Positions 24,523 to 33,783 are shown, counted from the first letter of the stretch. The stretch is DNA of 64,000 bases from Microbacterium esteraromaticum (GCF_017303215.1 NZ_JAEMWU010000001.1:1860001-1924000), one strand, 5' to 3'. Numbers and translations are program-made. The notes: generated by a model from the letters alone, not told the origin.

Positions 24523-24707
24523 GTACACTGGGAAGGCACCTCGAAGTCGGGGTGACTACGCGTGCCCATAGCGAGTCTCTTCGCGGCATCCACTCCCAGC
24601 GGTCCTGCTCTACGGCAGGCGGGTGTGCGCCGGGCACCAGGATCGTCGGTCGCAAGGCCGACGAAAACAACCTCAACGGCGCCACGCGCCAGAACCAGGA
24701 GACGACC
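24523..24707 (+). promoter_or_regulatory. rpsB promoter and leader
   Basis: TACACT at about 24523-24528 is a likely -10, which gives a leader of about 170 nt. The leader holds an 8-bp stem (one G-U pair), CGTCGGTC at 24644-24651 with GGCCGACG at 24656-24663, closed by a GCAA tetraloop of the GNRA class. rpsB leaders are autoregulated by S2 in other bacteria; whether this one is cannot be seen. No coding region is evident here. Confidence 0.45.
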
Positions 24708-25547
24708 ATGGCTGTGGTCACCATCCGCCAGCTGCTCGACAGCGGCGTTCACTTCGGACACCAGACGCGTCGGTGGAACCCGAAGGTCAAGCGCTTCATC
24801 CTCACCGAGCGCAGCGGCATCCACATCATCGACCTGCAGCAGTCGCTGGCGTACATCGACAACGCATACGACTTCGTCAAGGAGACGGTCGCGCGCGGCG
24901 GCACGATCCTGTTCGTCGGCACCAAGAAGCAGGCGCAGGAGATCCTCGCCGAGCAGGCCGAGCGCGTCGGTCAGCCCTTCGTCAACCAGCGCTGGCTGGG
25001 TGGCCTCCTCACCAACTTCTCGACGATCGCCAAGCGCCTCGCTCGTATGAAGGAGCTCGAGGAGCTCGACTACGAGAACCCGGCAGCATCCGGCTTCACC
25101 AAGAAGGAGCTGCTGCTCAAGAAGCGCGAGCTCGACAAGCTGCACAAGTCGCTCGGTGGTATCCGCAACCTGTCGAAGACCCCTTCGGCGCTCTGGGTCG
25201 TCGACGCCAAGCGCGAGCACCTCGCCATCGACGAGGCGAAGAAGCTGGGTATCCCGGTCATCGGCATCCTCGACACCAACGCCGACCCGGACGACTTCCA
25301 GTACCCGATCCCCGGCAACGACGACGCGATCCGCTCGGTCTCGCTGCTGACGCGCATCATCGCCGACGCTGCCGCTGAGGGCCTGCAGCAGAAGCACAAC
25401 CCCGAGGCCGGCGACGCCGAGCCGCTCGCCGAGTGGGAGCGCGAGCTTCTCGAGACCGGCGCCGAGGCTGCTTCGACCGAAGAGACCCCCGCCGAGGCTC
25501 CGGCCGCGGACGAGGCTCCGGCCGAGACTGCCGCCGACGCCAAGTAA
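24708..25547 (+). CDS. rpsB: 30S ribosomal protein S2
   Basis: S2 binds the back of the 30S subunit late in assembly and helps S1 recruitment. The 279-aa protein begins [20 protein letters not shown] and has [34 protein letters not shown] and [20 protein letters not shown], all canonical. A tail of about 25 residues rich in Glu, Ala and Pro ([20 protein letters not shown]) follows the conserved fold. AGGAG is 7 nt before the ATG at 24708. tsf follows after 41 bp and then a strong terminator, giving the usual rpsB-tsf operon. Confidence 0.98.
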   Translation: MAVVTIRQLLDSGVHFGHQTRRWNPKVKRFILTERSGIHIIDLQQSLAYIDNAYDFVKETVARGGTILFVGTKKQAQEILAEQAERVGQPFVNQRWLGGLLTNFSTIAKRLARMKELEELDYENPAASGFTKKELLLKKRELDKLHKSLGGIRNLSKTPSALWVVDAKREHLAIDEAKKLGIPVIGILDTNADPDDFQYPIPGNDDAIRSVSLLTRIIADAAAEGLQQKHNPEAGDAEPLAEWERELLETGAEAASTEETPAEAPAADEAPAETAADAK

Positions 25548-25588
25548 GCCACCCCGTACGCACAGACACGAAGCAAGGAGCCACCACA

Positions 25589-26416
25589 ATGGCCAACTTC
25601 ACCATCGCCGACATCAAGGCACTGCGCGAGCAGCTCGGCACCGGAATGGTCGACACCAAGAAGGCGCTCGAAGAGGCTGACGGAGACGTCGCGAAGGCCA
25701 CTGAGATCCTGCGCCTGAAGGGCGCCAAGGGCAACGCGAAGCGCGCCGACCGCTCGACGAGCGAGGGCCTGATCGCCGCTCGCGAGACCGAGAACGGCGT
25801 GACGCTGATCGAGCTCGCCTGCGAGACCGACTTCGTCGCTAAGAACGAGCGCTTCATCGCTCTGGCCGACAAGGTTGCCGACGCGCTTGCTGCCGTCGGT
25901 GCCGACTCGCTGGAGGCTGCTCTCGCCGCCTCGGCGGGCGACCAGACCGTCGAGCAGCTGATCTCGGACGAGGCCGCCATCATCGGCGAGAAGGTCGAAC
26001 TGCGTCGCGTCCGCACCCTGAAGGGTGACGCGTACTCGGTCTACCTGCACCGCACCAGCAAGGACCTGCCGCCGCAGATCGGTGTTGTCGTCGCCTACTC
26101 GGGTGACGACGCGGACACCGCGCGCAGCATTGCCCAGCACATCTCGTTCGCGAACCCCTCGTACCTCACGCGTGAGGACGTGCCGGCGGCCGACGTCGAG
26201 AAGGAGCGGGAGATCGTCACCGAGATCTCGCGCAACGAGGGCAAGCCCGAGGCGGCTCTGCCGAAGATCGTCGAGGGCCGCGTGACCGCTTACTTCAAGC
26301 AGGTCGCGCTCCTCGAGCAGGACTACGCGAAGGACAACAAGCTGTCCGTGGCGCAGGTCGCGAAGGACGCCGGCATCGCCGTCACCGACTTCGCGCGCTT
26401 CAAGGTCGGCGCGTAA
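25589..26416 (+). CDS. tsf: Elongation factor Ts
   Basis: EF-Ts recycles EF-Tu by GDP exchange. The 275-aa protein starts MANFTIADIKALREQLGTGM with the UBA-like N-terminal domain, and carries the signature LIELACETDFVAKNERF near residue 75 that contacts EF-Tu. The core domain and the C-terminal part VTAYFKQVALLEQDYAKDNK follow. AAGGAG lies 9 nt upstream of the ATG. It is the second gene of the rpsB operon, closed by the hairpin at 26425-26459. Confidence 0.98.
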   Translation: MANFTIADIKALREQLGTGMVDTKKALEEADGDVAKATEILRLKGAKGNAKRADRSTSEGLIAARETENGVTLIELACETDFVAKNERFIALADKVADALAAVGADSLEAALAASAGDQTVEQLISDEAAIIGEKVELRRVRTLKGDAYSVYLHRTSKDLPPQIGVVVAYSGDDADTARSIAQHISFANPSYLTREDVPAADVEKEREIVTEISRNEGKPEAALPKIVEGRVTAYFKQVALLEQDYAKDNKLSVAQVAKDAGIAVTDFARFKVGA

Positions 26417-26424
26417 CTTCCTTC

Positions 26425-26459
26425 AAGGGGGTTCGGATCCACACGATCCGAACCCCCTT
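26425..26459 (+). terminator. Rho-independent terminator after tsf
   Basis: AAGGGGGTTCGGATC (26425-26439) pairs perfectly with GATCCGAACCCCCTT (26445-26459) around a 5-nt loop, starting 9 nt after the tsf stop. It ends in TTATT. Confidence 0.9.
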
Positions 26460-26509
26460 ATTCATGCCCATGAGGCGCTATCTTGAGACGGGATGAGAGG
26501 ACACACCCC

Positions 26510-27226
26510 ATGACTGAACGCACCGGACGCCGTCGCGTCCTTCTGAAGCTCTCCGGCGAGGCATTCGGCGGCGGACAGCTCGGCGTCAACCCCGACGTCG
26601 TAGGCCAGATCGCTCGCGACATCGCGGCGGCTGTCGATCGGGTCGAGGTCGCCATCGTCGTCGGCGGGGGCAACTTCTTCCGCGGTGCGGAGCTGAGCCA
26701 GCGTGGAATGGACCGTGGGCGCGCCGACTACATGGGCATGCTCGGGACCGTCATGAACGCACTCGCCCTGCAGGACTTCTTGGAGCAGGCAGGTGCGGCG
26801 ACGCGCGTGCAGTCGGCGATCTCGATGACGCAGGTCGCTGAGTCGTACATTCCGCTGCGCGCGGAGCGCCACATGGAGAAGGGGCGCGTCGTCATCTTCG
26901 GCGCTGGCGCCGGCCTCCCGTACTTCTCGACCGACACCGTCGCGGCGCAGCGAGCGCTCGAGATCCGCGCTGATGAGGTGCTCGTCGCGAAGAACGGCGT
27001 CGACGCGATCTACACCGCGGACCCGCACAAGGACGCCAGTGCGGAGCGCATCGACCGCGTGACGTACCGCGATGCGCTGCAGCGCGGTCTCAAGGTGGTC
27101 GACTCGACCGCCTTCAGCCTGTGCATGGACAACAACATGGACATGCGCGTGTTCGGGATGGAGCCCGCGGGCAACGTCACCCGGGCACTGCTGGGCGAGC
27201 AGATCGGCACGCTCGTCACCTCCTGA
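26510..27226 (+). CDS. pyrH: UMP kinase
   Basis: PyrH converts UMP to UDP in pyrimidine synthesis. The 238-aa amino-acid-kinase-fold protein begins [20 protein letters not shown] and shows [20 protein letters not shown] near residues 51-70, [20 protein letters not shown] and [20 protein letters not shown]. The start at 26510 follows GAGAGGAC; an upstream in-frame ATG at 26483 lacks a better site. TATCTT in the short intergenic region could be its -10. It is followed by frr after 72 bp. Confidence 0.97.
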   Translation: MTERTGRRRVLLKLSGEAFGGGQLGVNPDVVGQIARDIAAAVDRVEVAIVVGGGNFFRGAELSQRGMDRGRADYMGMLGTVMNALALQDFLEQAGAATRVQSAISMTQVAESYIPLRAERHMEKGRVVIFGAGAGLPYFSTDTVAAQRALEIRADEVLVAKNGVDAIYTADPHKDASAERIDRVTYRDALQRGLKVVDSTAFSLCMDNNMDMRVFGMEPAGNVTRALLGEQIGTLVTS

Positions 27227-27263
27227 CGGTTCGTCGCTCGCGAATCGGCGCGCACGCGCCGGA

Positions 27264-27269
27264 TAGAAT
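27264..27269 (+). promoter_or_regulatory. -10 hexamer TAGAAT of frr-cdsA
   Basis: TAGAAT lies 29 nt before the frr GTG, giving a normal short leader that contains AAGGAG. Confidence 0.5.
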
Positions 27270-27298
27270 TGCTGAAACCCCCGACCTAAGGAGCCCCC

Positions 27299-27853
27299 GT
27301 GATCGCGGATGTCCTCACTGATACCACTGCACGAATGACGCGCGCGGTCGACGCCGCCAAAGAGGACTTCGCCACGGTGCGCACCGGTCGTGCCAACCCG
27401 CAGCTGTTCCAGAAGCTGATGGTGGACTACTACGGCTCGCCGACGCCGATCGCGCAGCTCGCCTCGATGGCCAACCCCGAAGCGCGAACGCTCATCGTCA
27501 CGCCGTACGACAAGAGCGCTCTCAAGGCGATCGAGCAGGCTATCCGCGACATGCCGAACCTGGGTGCGAACCCGACCAACGACGGCAACATCGTTCGCGT
27601 GACGATGCCTGAGCTGACGGAAGAGCGCCGCAAGGAGTACGTCAAGCTCGTTCGCTCCAAGGGCGAGGATGCCAAGGTGCAGCTGCGCGGCATCCGCCGG
27701 AAGGCGAAGGACCAGCTCGATGCGCTCAAGGCCGAGGTGGGCGAGGACGAGATCGCGCGGGGTGAGAAAGAGCTGGATGCTCTCACCCGTCAGCACGTCG
27801 ATGCCGTCGACGAGGCGCTCAAGCGCAAAGAGGCAGAGCTCCTCGAGGTCTGA
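27299..27853 (+). CDS. frr: Ribosome recycling factor
   Basis: RRF splits post-termination ribosomes with EF-G. The 184-aa product has typical length and motifs: [20 protein letters not shown] near residue 20, [32 protein letters not shown] and [20 protein letters not shown]. It starts with GTG, 10 nt after AAGGAG. cdsA begins 3 nt after its stop, so they share an mRNA. The pyrH-frr-cdsA order is standard for bacteria. Confidence 0.98.
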   Translation: MIADVLTDTTARMTRAVDAAKEDFATVRTGRANPQLFQKLMVDYYGSPTPIAQLASMANPEARTLIVTPYDKSALKAIEQAIRDMPNLGANPTNDGNIVRVTMPELTEERRKEYVKLVRSKGEDAKVQLRGIRRKAKDQLDALKAEVGEDEIARGEKELDALTRQHVDAVDEALKRKEAELLEV

Positions 27854-27856
27854 TCC

Positions 27857-29074
27857 ATGCCTGGTGATAGCGACTCCGAGGAACGTCCGCTCACGCGGCG
27901 TGAAGCACGCATGAGCGAGCAGTCCTCGTCCCCGGAGGCCCCGGAGGCCGCTGCTTCGTCGGCGGAAGACACCGACACGCCGGTGCGCGGCACGAAACCG
28001 GTCGCACCGGCGGCGGTGCCGCTCACCGACGCTGCCTTTCCGGCGTTCGACGCGAGCAGCGTGCCGCCCCGGCCGCCGATGCCTGATTCGACGACGCCGC
28101 GGTCCGGTGCCGACGAAGAGCACCACCACGATCACAACGTGATCCGTGACCAGTGGCGCGCGGCGCGGGATGAGATCGAGTCGCAGGTATCGCAGGCACG
28201 AGAGCAGTTCGACCAGGCGAACGAACGTATCAAGCAGCGCACGGGCCGCGATCTGATCGTGGCGATCCTCATCGGTGTTGCGATCGGTGCGGTGCTGCTT
28301 GCCTCGCTGCTGTTCAACAAGGTGCTGTTCGTTCCGTTCGCGGTTGCGGCAGGCCTGCTGGCCACCTACGAGATCTCGCGCGCGCTGCGCGCGGGTGGGC
28401 GACGGATCGACGTCGTCCCGCAACTGCTCGGTGGCGCAGCGATACTGCTCGTCGGATACTTCACGACGCTGTGGGTCAGTTGGGTCGTGCTGTTCGCTGC
28501 TATCGCGTTCGTCGCGGTCTGGCGAATGGTCGCACAGATGGTCGCGCAGGATGGCCGTACCTATGGCGACGTTCTCGCCGACGTGCTGGTGAGCGCGTTC
28601 GTGCAGGTGTACGTTCCGTTCCTCACGTCCATGGCCCTGATCCTGCTCAGTCGCGACAACGGCGAATGGTGGGTGCTGTCCTTCGTGGCGATCGCCGTGG
28701 CGGCAGACACCTGCGCGTACGCGTCAGGGCTGGCGTTCGGCAAGCATCCGATGGCGCCGCGCATCAGCCCGAAGAAGACCTGGGAGGGGTTCGCAGGGGC
28801 TGTGGCCGGTGCTCTGCTCGTGGGTGTGCTGATGTCGATCTTCGCACTCCACCTGCCCTGGTGGGCAGGGCTCATCCTCGGCGGGTCGATCCTGCTGTCG
28901 GCAACGCTGGGAGATCTGGGCGAATCGATGCTCAAACGCGATCTCGGCATCAAGGACATGAGCTCCTGGTTGCCCGGTCACGGCGGAGTGCTCGACCGGT
29001 TGGACAGCCTGTTGCCTTCGACGGTCCCGGCTCTGGCGCTGTCGTTCCTGCTCGCACCGTGGATCGGAGCATGA
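27857..29074 (+). CDS. cdsA: Phosphatidate cytidylyltransferase CdsA
   Basis: Makes CDP-diacylglycerol from phosphatidate and CTP for phospholipid synthesis. The 405-aa protein has a long disordered, acidic N-terminal region of about 125 residues (Ser/Pro/Ala-rich, then a charged helix) before seven to eight membrane segments. The signature SATLGDLGESMLKRDLGIKD and SWLPGHGGVLDRLDSLLPS near residues 350-390 matches the CDP-diglyceride synthetase motif. The N-terminal extension is longer than in most bacteria and has no known function. Its TGA overlaps the next ATG. Confidence 0.96.
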   Translation: MPGDSDSEERPLTRREARMSEQSSSPEAPEAAASSAEDTDTPVRGTKPVAPAAVPLTDAAFPAFDASSVPPRPPMPDSTTPRSGADEEHHHDHNVIRDQWRAARDEIESQVSQAREQFDQANERIKQRTGRDLIVAILIGVAIGAVLLASLLFNKVLFVPFAVAAGLLATYEISRALRAGGRRIDVVPQLLGGAAILLVGYFTTLWVSWVVLFAAIAFVAVWRMVAQMVAQDGRTYGDVLADVLVSAFVQVYVPFLTSMALILLSRDNGEWWVLSFVAIAVAADTCAYASGLAFGKHPMAPRISPKKTWEGFAGAVAGALLVGVLMSIFALHLPWWAGLILGGSILLSATLGDLGESMLKRDLGIKDMSSWLPGHGGVLDRLDSLLPSTVPALALSFLLAPWIGA

Positions 29075-29655
29075 TGAGAGACGATGACGCTGTTTCGACG
29101 CCTACTGAGGAGGCGCCTGCGGCGTTCCCCCTGACGTCCGGCCGCACTCGGGGGTATCACCGCGCCGCGGTCGACACCTTTCTCGAGTCGGCGCGTGCCG
29201 CGTTCGAGAGCGGACGCGCGGACTTCGGTGCTGCGGACGTGCGGTCGGCATCGTTCCCATTGGTGAAGCACGGCTATGTCGTCTCCGACGTCGATGCCGC
29301 TCTTGCCCGTGTGGAAGATGCGTTCGCTGCGCGATCGCGTGAGCGCACGGTGCACCAGAGCGGGGTCGATGCATGGGTCGCCGGTGCGCGCGAGGAAGCG
29401 CAGATCGTGCTCGACCGTCTCAGCCGCCCGGCGGGCCAGCGGTTCGCCCGTACCGGCTTCCTCACTTTCGGGTACCGCATCGACGAGGTCGATCATGCGG
29501 CCGACCGGATCGCTGCTTTTCTGCGCGACGGCGACGCGCTGACCGTTGCGCAGGTGCGTGGCGCCGCGTTCCGCATGCAGCGCGGCGGTTATCGCGAGGA
29601 ACAGGTGGATGCTGTGCTTGATGCCACCATCGAGGTGATGCTCGCTGTCCGTTGA
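29071..29655 (+). CDS. DivIVA-domain-like protein
   Basis: A 194-aa protein with a short acidic N-terminus and three copies of a motif of the DivIVA N-terminal type: GYHRAAVDTFLESARAAFES, HGYVVSDVDAALARVEDAFA and FGYRIDEVDHAADRIAAFLR, with a fourth weaker copy at GGYREEQVDAVLDATIEVM. Each has the aromatic-basic-hydrophobic pattern followed by a helix. Such proteins often sit at membranes, but the function here is unknown. Two in-frame ATGs (29071, 29074) overlap the cdsA stop, so translation is coupled. Confidence 0.8.
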   Translation: MMRDDDAVSTPTEEAPAAFPLTSGRTRGYHRAAVDTFLESARAAFESGRADFGAADVRSASFPLVKHGYVVSDVDAALARVEDAFAARSRERTVHQSGVDAWVAGAREEAQIVLDRLSRPAGQRFARTGFLTFGYRIDEVDHAADRIAAFLRDGDALTVAQVRGAAFRMQRGGYREEQVDAVLDATIEVMLAVR

Positions 29656-29686
29656 CGCGTTCATCGATGATTCAGACAAGTGCGCA

Positions 29687-29692
29687 TAGACT
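29687..29692 (+). promoter_or_regulatory. -10 hexamer TAGACT for the transglycosylase-like gene
   Basis: TAGACT ends 10 nt before the GTG at 29703. Confidence 0.45.
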
Positions 29693-29702
29693 GGTGCCCA
29701 TC

Positions 29703-30362
29703 GTGACTCCCGATAACCAATTGATCTCGAAGCGACCTGTATCGCAGCGGCCGAAGGCGTCCCGCCCTCAGCGGCGCCGTGGGAAGACGCTACTGGCAGG
29801 CCTCGCGGTCGTTGGGCTGTCCGCGGCGATGATCGCCCCGACAGGCATGGCGATGGCAGAGCCTCAGACGCAGGAGGCGCCGCTGACGGCGTTCTCGGTG
29901 GCCGCCGGTGAGACGCAGAGCATTGCGGTCAGCGCGGACGGCGCGAAGATCGAGGCGATGGTGCGCAGCGGCTTCGACGTGTATGTGAAGCCCAAGCCGA
30001 AGCCGAAGCCCGCCCCGGTTGCCGCATCCACCAGCGGAGGCGGAGGCGGAGGCGGTAGCGCCGCGCCGCCGCGCTACTCGGGCGGCGGTTCGAAGCAGGA
30101 TTGGATGACGGCAGCGGGCATCGCGCAGTCCGACTGGGGATACGTCGACTACATCGTCTCGCGCGAGAGCGGATGGAATCCTAACGCGACCAACCCGTCT
30201 TCGGGGGCATGCGGTCTGGTGCAGGCGCTGCCGTGCAGCAAGGTGCCGGGGAACGGATACAACCCGGTCGATAACCTCCGCTGGGGCAACGGCTATGCGA
30301 CCGGGCGCTACGGCAGCTGGGCTGCGGCGTACGATTTCTGGACCCGCAACCACTGGTGGTAA
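29703..30362 (+). CDS. Secreted transglycosylase-like protein
   Basis: A 219-aa exported protein. After a basic N-terminus comes a signal peptide (LLAGLAVVGLSAAMIAPTGM, ending at AMAEP near residue 55). A linker with KPKPKPKPAP and a poly-Gly stretch (GGGGGGG) leads to a lysozyme-like SLT domain: DWGYVDYIVSRESGWNPNAT with the probable catalytic Glu, GACGLVQALPCSKVPGNGYN and a C-terminal WAAAYDFWTRNHWW. It probably cleaves peptidoglycan glycan strands. The GTG at 29703 is used because of the TAGACT box; upstream in-frame ATGs would precede that promoter. No LysM domain is visible. Confidence 0.88.
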   Translation: MTPDNQLISKRPVSQRPKASRPQRRRGKTLLAGLAVVGLSAAMIAPTGMAMAEPQTQEAPLTAFSVAAGETQSIAVSADGAKIEAMVRSGFDVYVKPKPKPKPAPVAASTSGGGGGGGSAAPPRYSGGGSKQDWMTAAGIAQSDWGYVDYIVSRESGWNPNATNPSSGACGLVQALPCSKVPGNGYNPVDNLRWGNGYATGRYGSWAAAYDFWTRNHWW

Positions 30363-30371
30363 TCCACCGGC

Positions 30372-30659
30372 ATGGCACGTTCACGCAAGAGAAGACCCGA
30401 GCGTTCTGACGCCGAGGACTCTTTCCAGCGCCTGTTGGCGGGTTGGAAGCGAACCGAGACCCGGCGAGGCCGCGAATGGGTCGTACAGCCCGTTTCCGCG
30501 GTACAGGCTGTCAAGGACTACACGTGTCCGGGATGCCACCGCGCGATCGTCCCGCAGACGGCGCATGTCGTGGTCTGGCGCGCGGACGGCGTTCTGGGTG
30601 AGACGGCTGACCTGGCGGCTCGACGGCATTGGCACACGCAGTGCTGGCGCATCGCTTGA
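30372..30659 (+). CDS. Small conserved CxxC/His protein
   Basis: A 95-aa basic protein with an Arg/Lys-rich N-terminus (MARSRKRRPERSD) and a putative zinc-binding core: Cys-x-x-Cys in YTCPGCHRAIVPQTAHVVVW, then histidines and a Cys in RRHWHTQCWRIA. The C..C/H..H..C arrangement resembles small treble-clef or HNH-like folds, but no catalytic role can be assigned. Similar proteins occur widely in actinobacteria, often labelled only as hypothetical. It starts 9 nt after the preceding gene and ends 15 bp from the convergent permease. Confidence 0.75.
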   Translation: MARSRKRRPERSDAEDSFQRLLAGWKRTETRRGREWVVQPVSAVQAVKDYTCPGCHRAIVPQTAHVVVWRADGVLGETADLAARRHWHTQCWRIA

Positions 30660-30674
30660 GACGAGGTGCTACAG

Positions 30675-31754
30675 CTAGCGGCTGTCCATCCGTGGGATGA
30701 CGACCTGTCGGTAGATGATCAGAATGCTGGCCGCGACCGGGATGGCGATCAGTGCGCCCAGCAGACCGAGTAGTGCGCCGCCGGACAGCGCGGCGATCAC
30801 CACGACGGCACCGGGCACCGATACGGCACGGCTCATGATGCGCGGTGCGATGAAGTACGCCTCGACCTGCATGTAGATCAGATAGTAGATGGCGGCCGCC
30901 AGTGCGGTGGCGGGGGAGCCCACCCCGGGCAGCAGGCACGCGAGCACGATGATTGTCGACCCGGTGAGCGTTCCCACGAGCGGGATCAGCGAGAAGAAAA
31001 ACGCGATGACGGCGAGCACGGCGGTGAAGGGTGCGTCGATGATCGACAGATAGATCGCGCTGAGGATGCCATTGATGACCCCGAGCGACACCTGGCCCAT
31101 GACGTAGTGCCCGACGGAGTCAGTGATCTGATCGGCGATATCGATGAAGCGCTCACGCTTCGACGCCGGCACCAGCTGATACACCGAGCTCTTGAGCGAC
31201 GGTGTCGACGCCGTCAGATAGATTGTCAGCACGAGCACGATGAAGGCGCCGAACAGTCCGGCCAGAACCGCTCCGCCGACGACGAGCACGCCCGCGCCGA
31301 TGGTCTCCGTCCAGTCGGCGACAGTGCTCTGCCAGTCCTCGCGCTCCATCCAGTCGGTGACGTACGCGAAGACGTCGTCAACAGCGAGATTCGGGAACGT
31401 ATCGGTCATCCACTGTTTCAATGAGTCGATCGTGCGTTCACCGTTCTGTACGAGAGGCGTCATCTGCTCGACCAGCTGCGAGATCTGTTCGATCAGCACC
31501 GGCAGCACGATGAGAACCACGGCGGCGAAAATGCTCAGCACGGCGAGTATCGTCACGACGACGGCCGCCCAACGAGGCAGACCGCGCCGTTCGAGCATGC
31601 TGACGACCGGATCCAGGCCCAGGCTCAGGAACAGTGCGGTTCCGATGTAGAGGATCACCGTCGACAGCGTCTGCATGCTCGTCAGGATCAGAATGCCCAG
31701 CCCCACCCCGAGGGTCGCCACGAGCGCGGTGCGGAACGTGTTGTGGATCTTCAT
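30675..31754 (-). CDS. AI-2E family (PerM-type) permease
   Basis: A 359-aa polytopic membrane protein of the AI-2E transporter/PerM family with about eight membrane segments. Visible are TALVATGVGLGILIL-like TM1 near residue 10, YIGTALFLSLGLDPVVSMLE, a long central amphipathic region (LVEQMTPLVQNGERTIDSLK), GQVSLGVINGILSAIYL and PLVGTLTGSTIIVLACLLPG. The substrate is unknown; the family includes TqsA and also Na+/H+ antiporter-like members. The ATG at 31754 follows GGAG by 4 nt; the frame is open 32 codons upstream. It is convergent with the gene at 30372. Confidence 0.88.
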   Translation of the reverse strand: MKIHNTFRTALVATLGVGLGILILTSMQTLSTVILYIGTALFLSLGLDPVVSMLERRGLPRWAAVVVTILAVLSIFAAVVLIVLPVLIEQISQLVEQMTPLVQNGERTIDSLKQWMTDTFPNLAVDDVFAYVTDWMEREDWQSTVADWTETIGAGVLVVGGAVLAGLFGAFIVLVLTIYLTASTPSLKSSVYQLVPASKRERFIDIADQITDSVGHYVMGQVSLGVINGILSAIYLSIIDAPFTAVLAVIAFFFSLIPLVGTLTGSTIIVLACLLPGVGSPATALAAAIYYLIYMQVEAYFIAPRIMSRAVSVPGAVVVIAALSGGALLGLLGALIAIPVAASILIIYRQVVIPRMDSR

Positions 31755-31867
31755 TGCTCTCCTGATCGCCGTGCAGAGAAGCCTAATCGCTCGCGTTCCG
31801 TACGACGCGCGACGGGCCGACTCAGACGCGTGCCCGCGCCTCGTGGGCAACGCACAGGTGGTTTCGC

Positions 31868-31873
31868 TAAAAT
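31868..31873 (+). promoter_or_regulatory. -10 hexamer TAAAAT for the 617-aa fusion gene and ybbN
   Basis: TAAAAT lies 56 nt before the GTG at 31930; AAGGAG lies between them. Confidence 0.4.
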
Positions 31874-31929
31874 CGGAAGCCGAACGGAGACCATCGGCGA
31901 ATGCCCGGGGTCACGTAAGGAGCTGATTC

Positions 31930-33783
31930 GTGCGTTTCGTATGGGCCGTCGTGGCCTTCGTGCTGGCCACGGTTCTCATCGGAGCCGGGATCGCCCAGGA
32001 CACCATCTTCAAGGGGCCTTCTGCCGAGCAGATGGAGCTCAGTGTGAGCGAACCCGCTCCATTTGTGCTCGTCGATGCCGAAGTGCTCGCGTCACGCGAA
32101 GGACTGCAGACGATGATCGTCACCGGCGAGGGTGACATCTTCGTGGCGTACGGACGCACCGCCGACATGGAGGCGTGGCTCTCGGATGCTGAGTACACTC
32201 ACGTCACGCTCACGGCGGAGGGTGAACCGGAGTCCACTGTCGTGGATGCGGCGCAGGAGCCTGCCGTCGGTGGGGAGACCGCTGGGCGTAGTCCGGTCGG
32301 CTCTGATCTCTGGCTGGATTCGTTCAGTGAGCAGGAGAAGCTGGTCACCGAACTGCAGCTCACCGAGGGACACAGTGTGCTCATCGCCCGTGACGGTGTG
32401 GAACCGGCACCCGAGAACATCCTGATCTCCTGGCCGCTCGACAACAGCACTCCGATGGTCGGCCCGCTCATGACGGCCGGCGGCGTGTTGCTCGTCGTCG
32501 GTCTGGTGCTGTATATCCTCGCCATCCGGCACCAGCGGCGAGGTCGTGGCCCCCGCCGCAAGGGCGTCGGCCCTCTGCCCGAGACGCAGCCGATCAGCGT
32601 GGCTGATTCTGCAGCAGCGGCAGCGATCGATGGCGGCGTCCAGGCGCCGACAGACCCGTCACAGGGCAGCGACCGGGCCTCCGGTGGGGAACGCGCACAG
32701 CAGAGCCGTTCCGCCACCAAGCGGCGCCTTGCCATCGGTCTGCCCGCGCTGGCGATGACCGCTGTCCTTGCTACCGGGTGCACGGCGGACTCGTGGCCCG
32801 AGTTGGGCGCTGGCACGCCCACACCCACCCCCACACCGACGATCGTCACGCCCGAGGACCAGAAGCCGCCCGTGGTCAGCGAGAAGCAGGGCCAGCGGAT
32901 CGTGTCTGAGATCGCAGCGACCGTCGCACAGGCGGATGCTGATCTCGATATCGATCTGGCTGAGACGCGCCTGAGCGGGCCGGCTTTGGAGAGCCGTCGC
33001 ACCGAGTACGTGCTGCGCGACAAGATCGCTGAGCGTGAGGGAACATTGACGGCGCCGCGCGACAAGGTGCGGATCCTGTTGCCCGAGGCTACGGACAGTT
33101 GGCCCCGCACGGTTCTGGTGCTGACAGCTTCGGAAGAGGACGACACGGTGCCTCCCGTGTTGCTGACCATGACGCAGGCCGACCCGTGGGCACCCTACAA
33201 GGTTGCCGAGATGGCCGACATGCCGGCCTCTTCGGAGTTCCCTGACGTCGCGCCGGCGTGGCTGGGTGCTACGCGTGTGCCCACCGAGTCGCCGTTCCTG
33301 TCGTTGCCGCCGGCAGAGCTGGCAGACGCTTTCGCCGACTACGTCGATGCCGGCGACAAGAGCGAGTACGCTGGCATGTTCGATGAGATGTCGCAGGCTC
33401 TCGCCCAGACCATCCGGGACAGTCGAGCCGCTGTGGTGCAGGGGCTGAAGGACAAGGATGCCGCAGAGACCTCCAAGGCCGCCTTCGATATGACCGGCTC
33501 GACCGACGAGCCGCTTTCGATGGCGACGCTGGACAGCGGCGCGGTGGTCGCCGTGAGTGTTCTCGACACCGAGCGGATCACGCCGACCAACAAGGACGCC
33601 GTGATCAGGATCGGCGACAATGAAGAGGCGAAGGTCTTGACCGGCGCTAAGGAATCGGCGAAGGGTTTCGAGACGACCTACGCGATCCAGCTGTTCTTCG
33701 CCGTTCCGGCACAGGGCTCGAATGAGCAGATCCGTCTGCTCGCGTACGACCAGGACCTCCTCAGCGTGAAGGTGATCAAGTGA
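31930..33783 (+). CDS. Membrane protein fused to a lipoprotein-like domain (function unknown)
   Basis: A 617-aa protein I do not recognise. It has an N-terminal membrane segment (residues 1-23), an extracytoplasmic domain of about 150 residues, a second membrane segment (PLMTAGGVLLVVGLVLYILA, about 178-198), a basic/Ser-rich linker, and then KRR plus a hydrophobic stretch ending LATGC at Cys284. That last part looks exactly like a lipoprotein signal peptide and lipobox, but internal. A TPTPTPTPT linker and a roughly 300-aa globular domain follow. It may be a fusion of two formerly separate genes. The start is GTG after AAGGAG. It overlaps ybbN by 4 bp. Confidence 0.85.
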   Translation: MRFVWAVVAFVLATVLIGAGIAQDTIFKGPSAEQMELSVSEPAPFVLVDAEVLASREGLQTMIVTGEGDIFVAYGRTADMEAWLSDAEYTHVTLTAEGEPESTVVDAAQEPAVGGETAGRSPVGSDLWLDSFSEQEKLVTELQLTEGHSVLIARDGVEPAPENILISWPLDNSTPMVGPLMTAGGVLLVVGLVLYILAIRHQRRGRGPRRKGVGPLPETQPISVADSAAAAAIDGGVQAPTDPSQGSDRASGGERAQQSRSATKRRLAIGLPALAMTAVLATGCTADSWPELGAGTPTPTPTPTIVTPEDQKPPVVSEKQGQRIVSEIAATVAQADADLDIDLAETRLSGPALESRRTEYVLRDKIAEREGTLTAPRDKVRILLPEATDSWPRTVLVLTASEEDDTVPPVLLTMTQADPWAPYKVAEMADMPASSEFPDVAPAWLGATRVPTESPFLSLPPAELADAFADYVDAGDKSEYAGMFDEMSQALAQTIRDSRAAVVQGLKDKDAAETSKAAFDMTGSTDEPLSMATLDSGAVVAVSVLDTERITPTNKDAVIRIGDNEEAKVLTGAKESAKGFETTYAIQLFFAVPAQGSNEQIRLLAYDQDLLSVKVIK

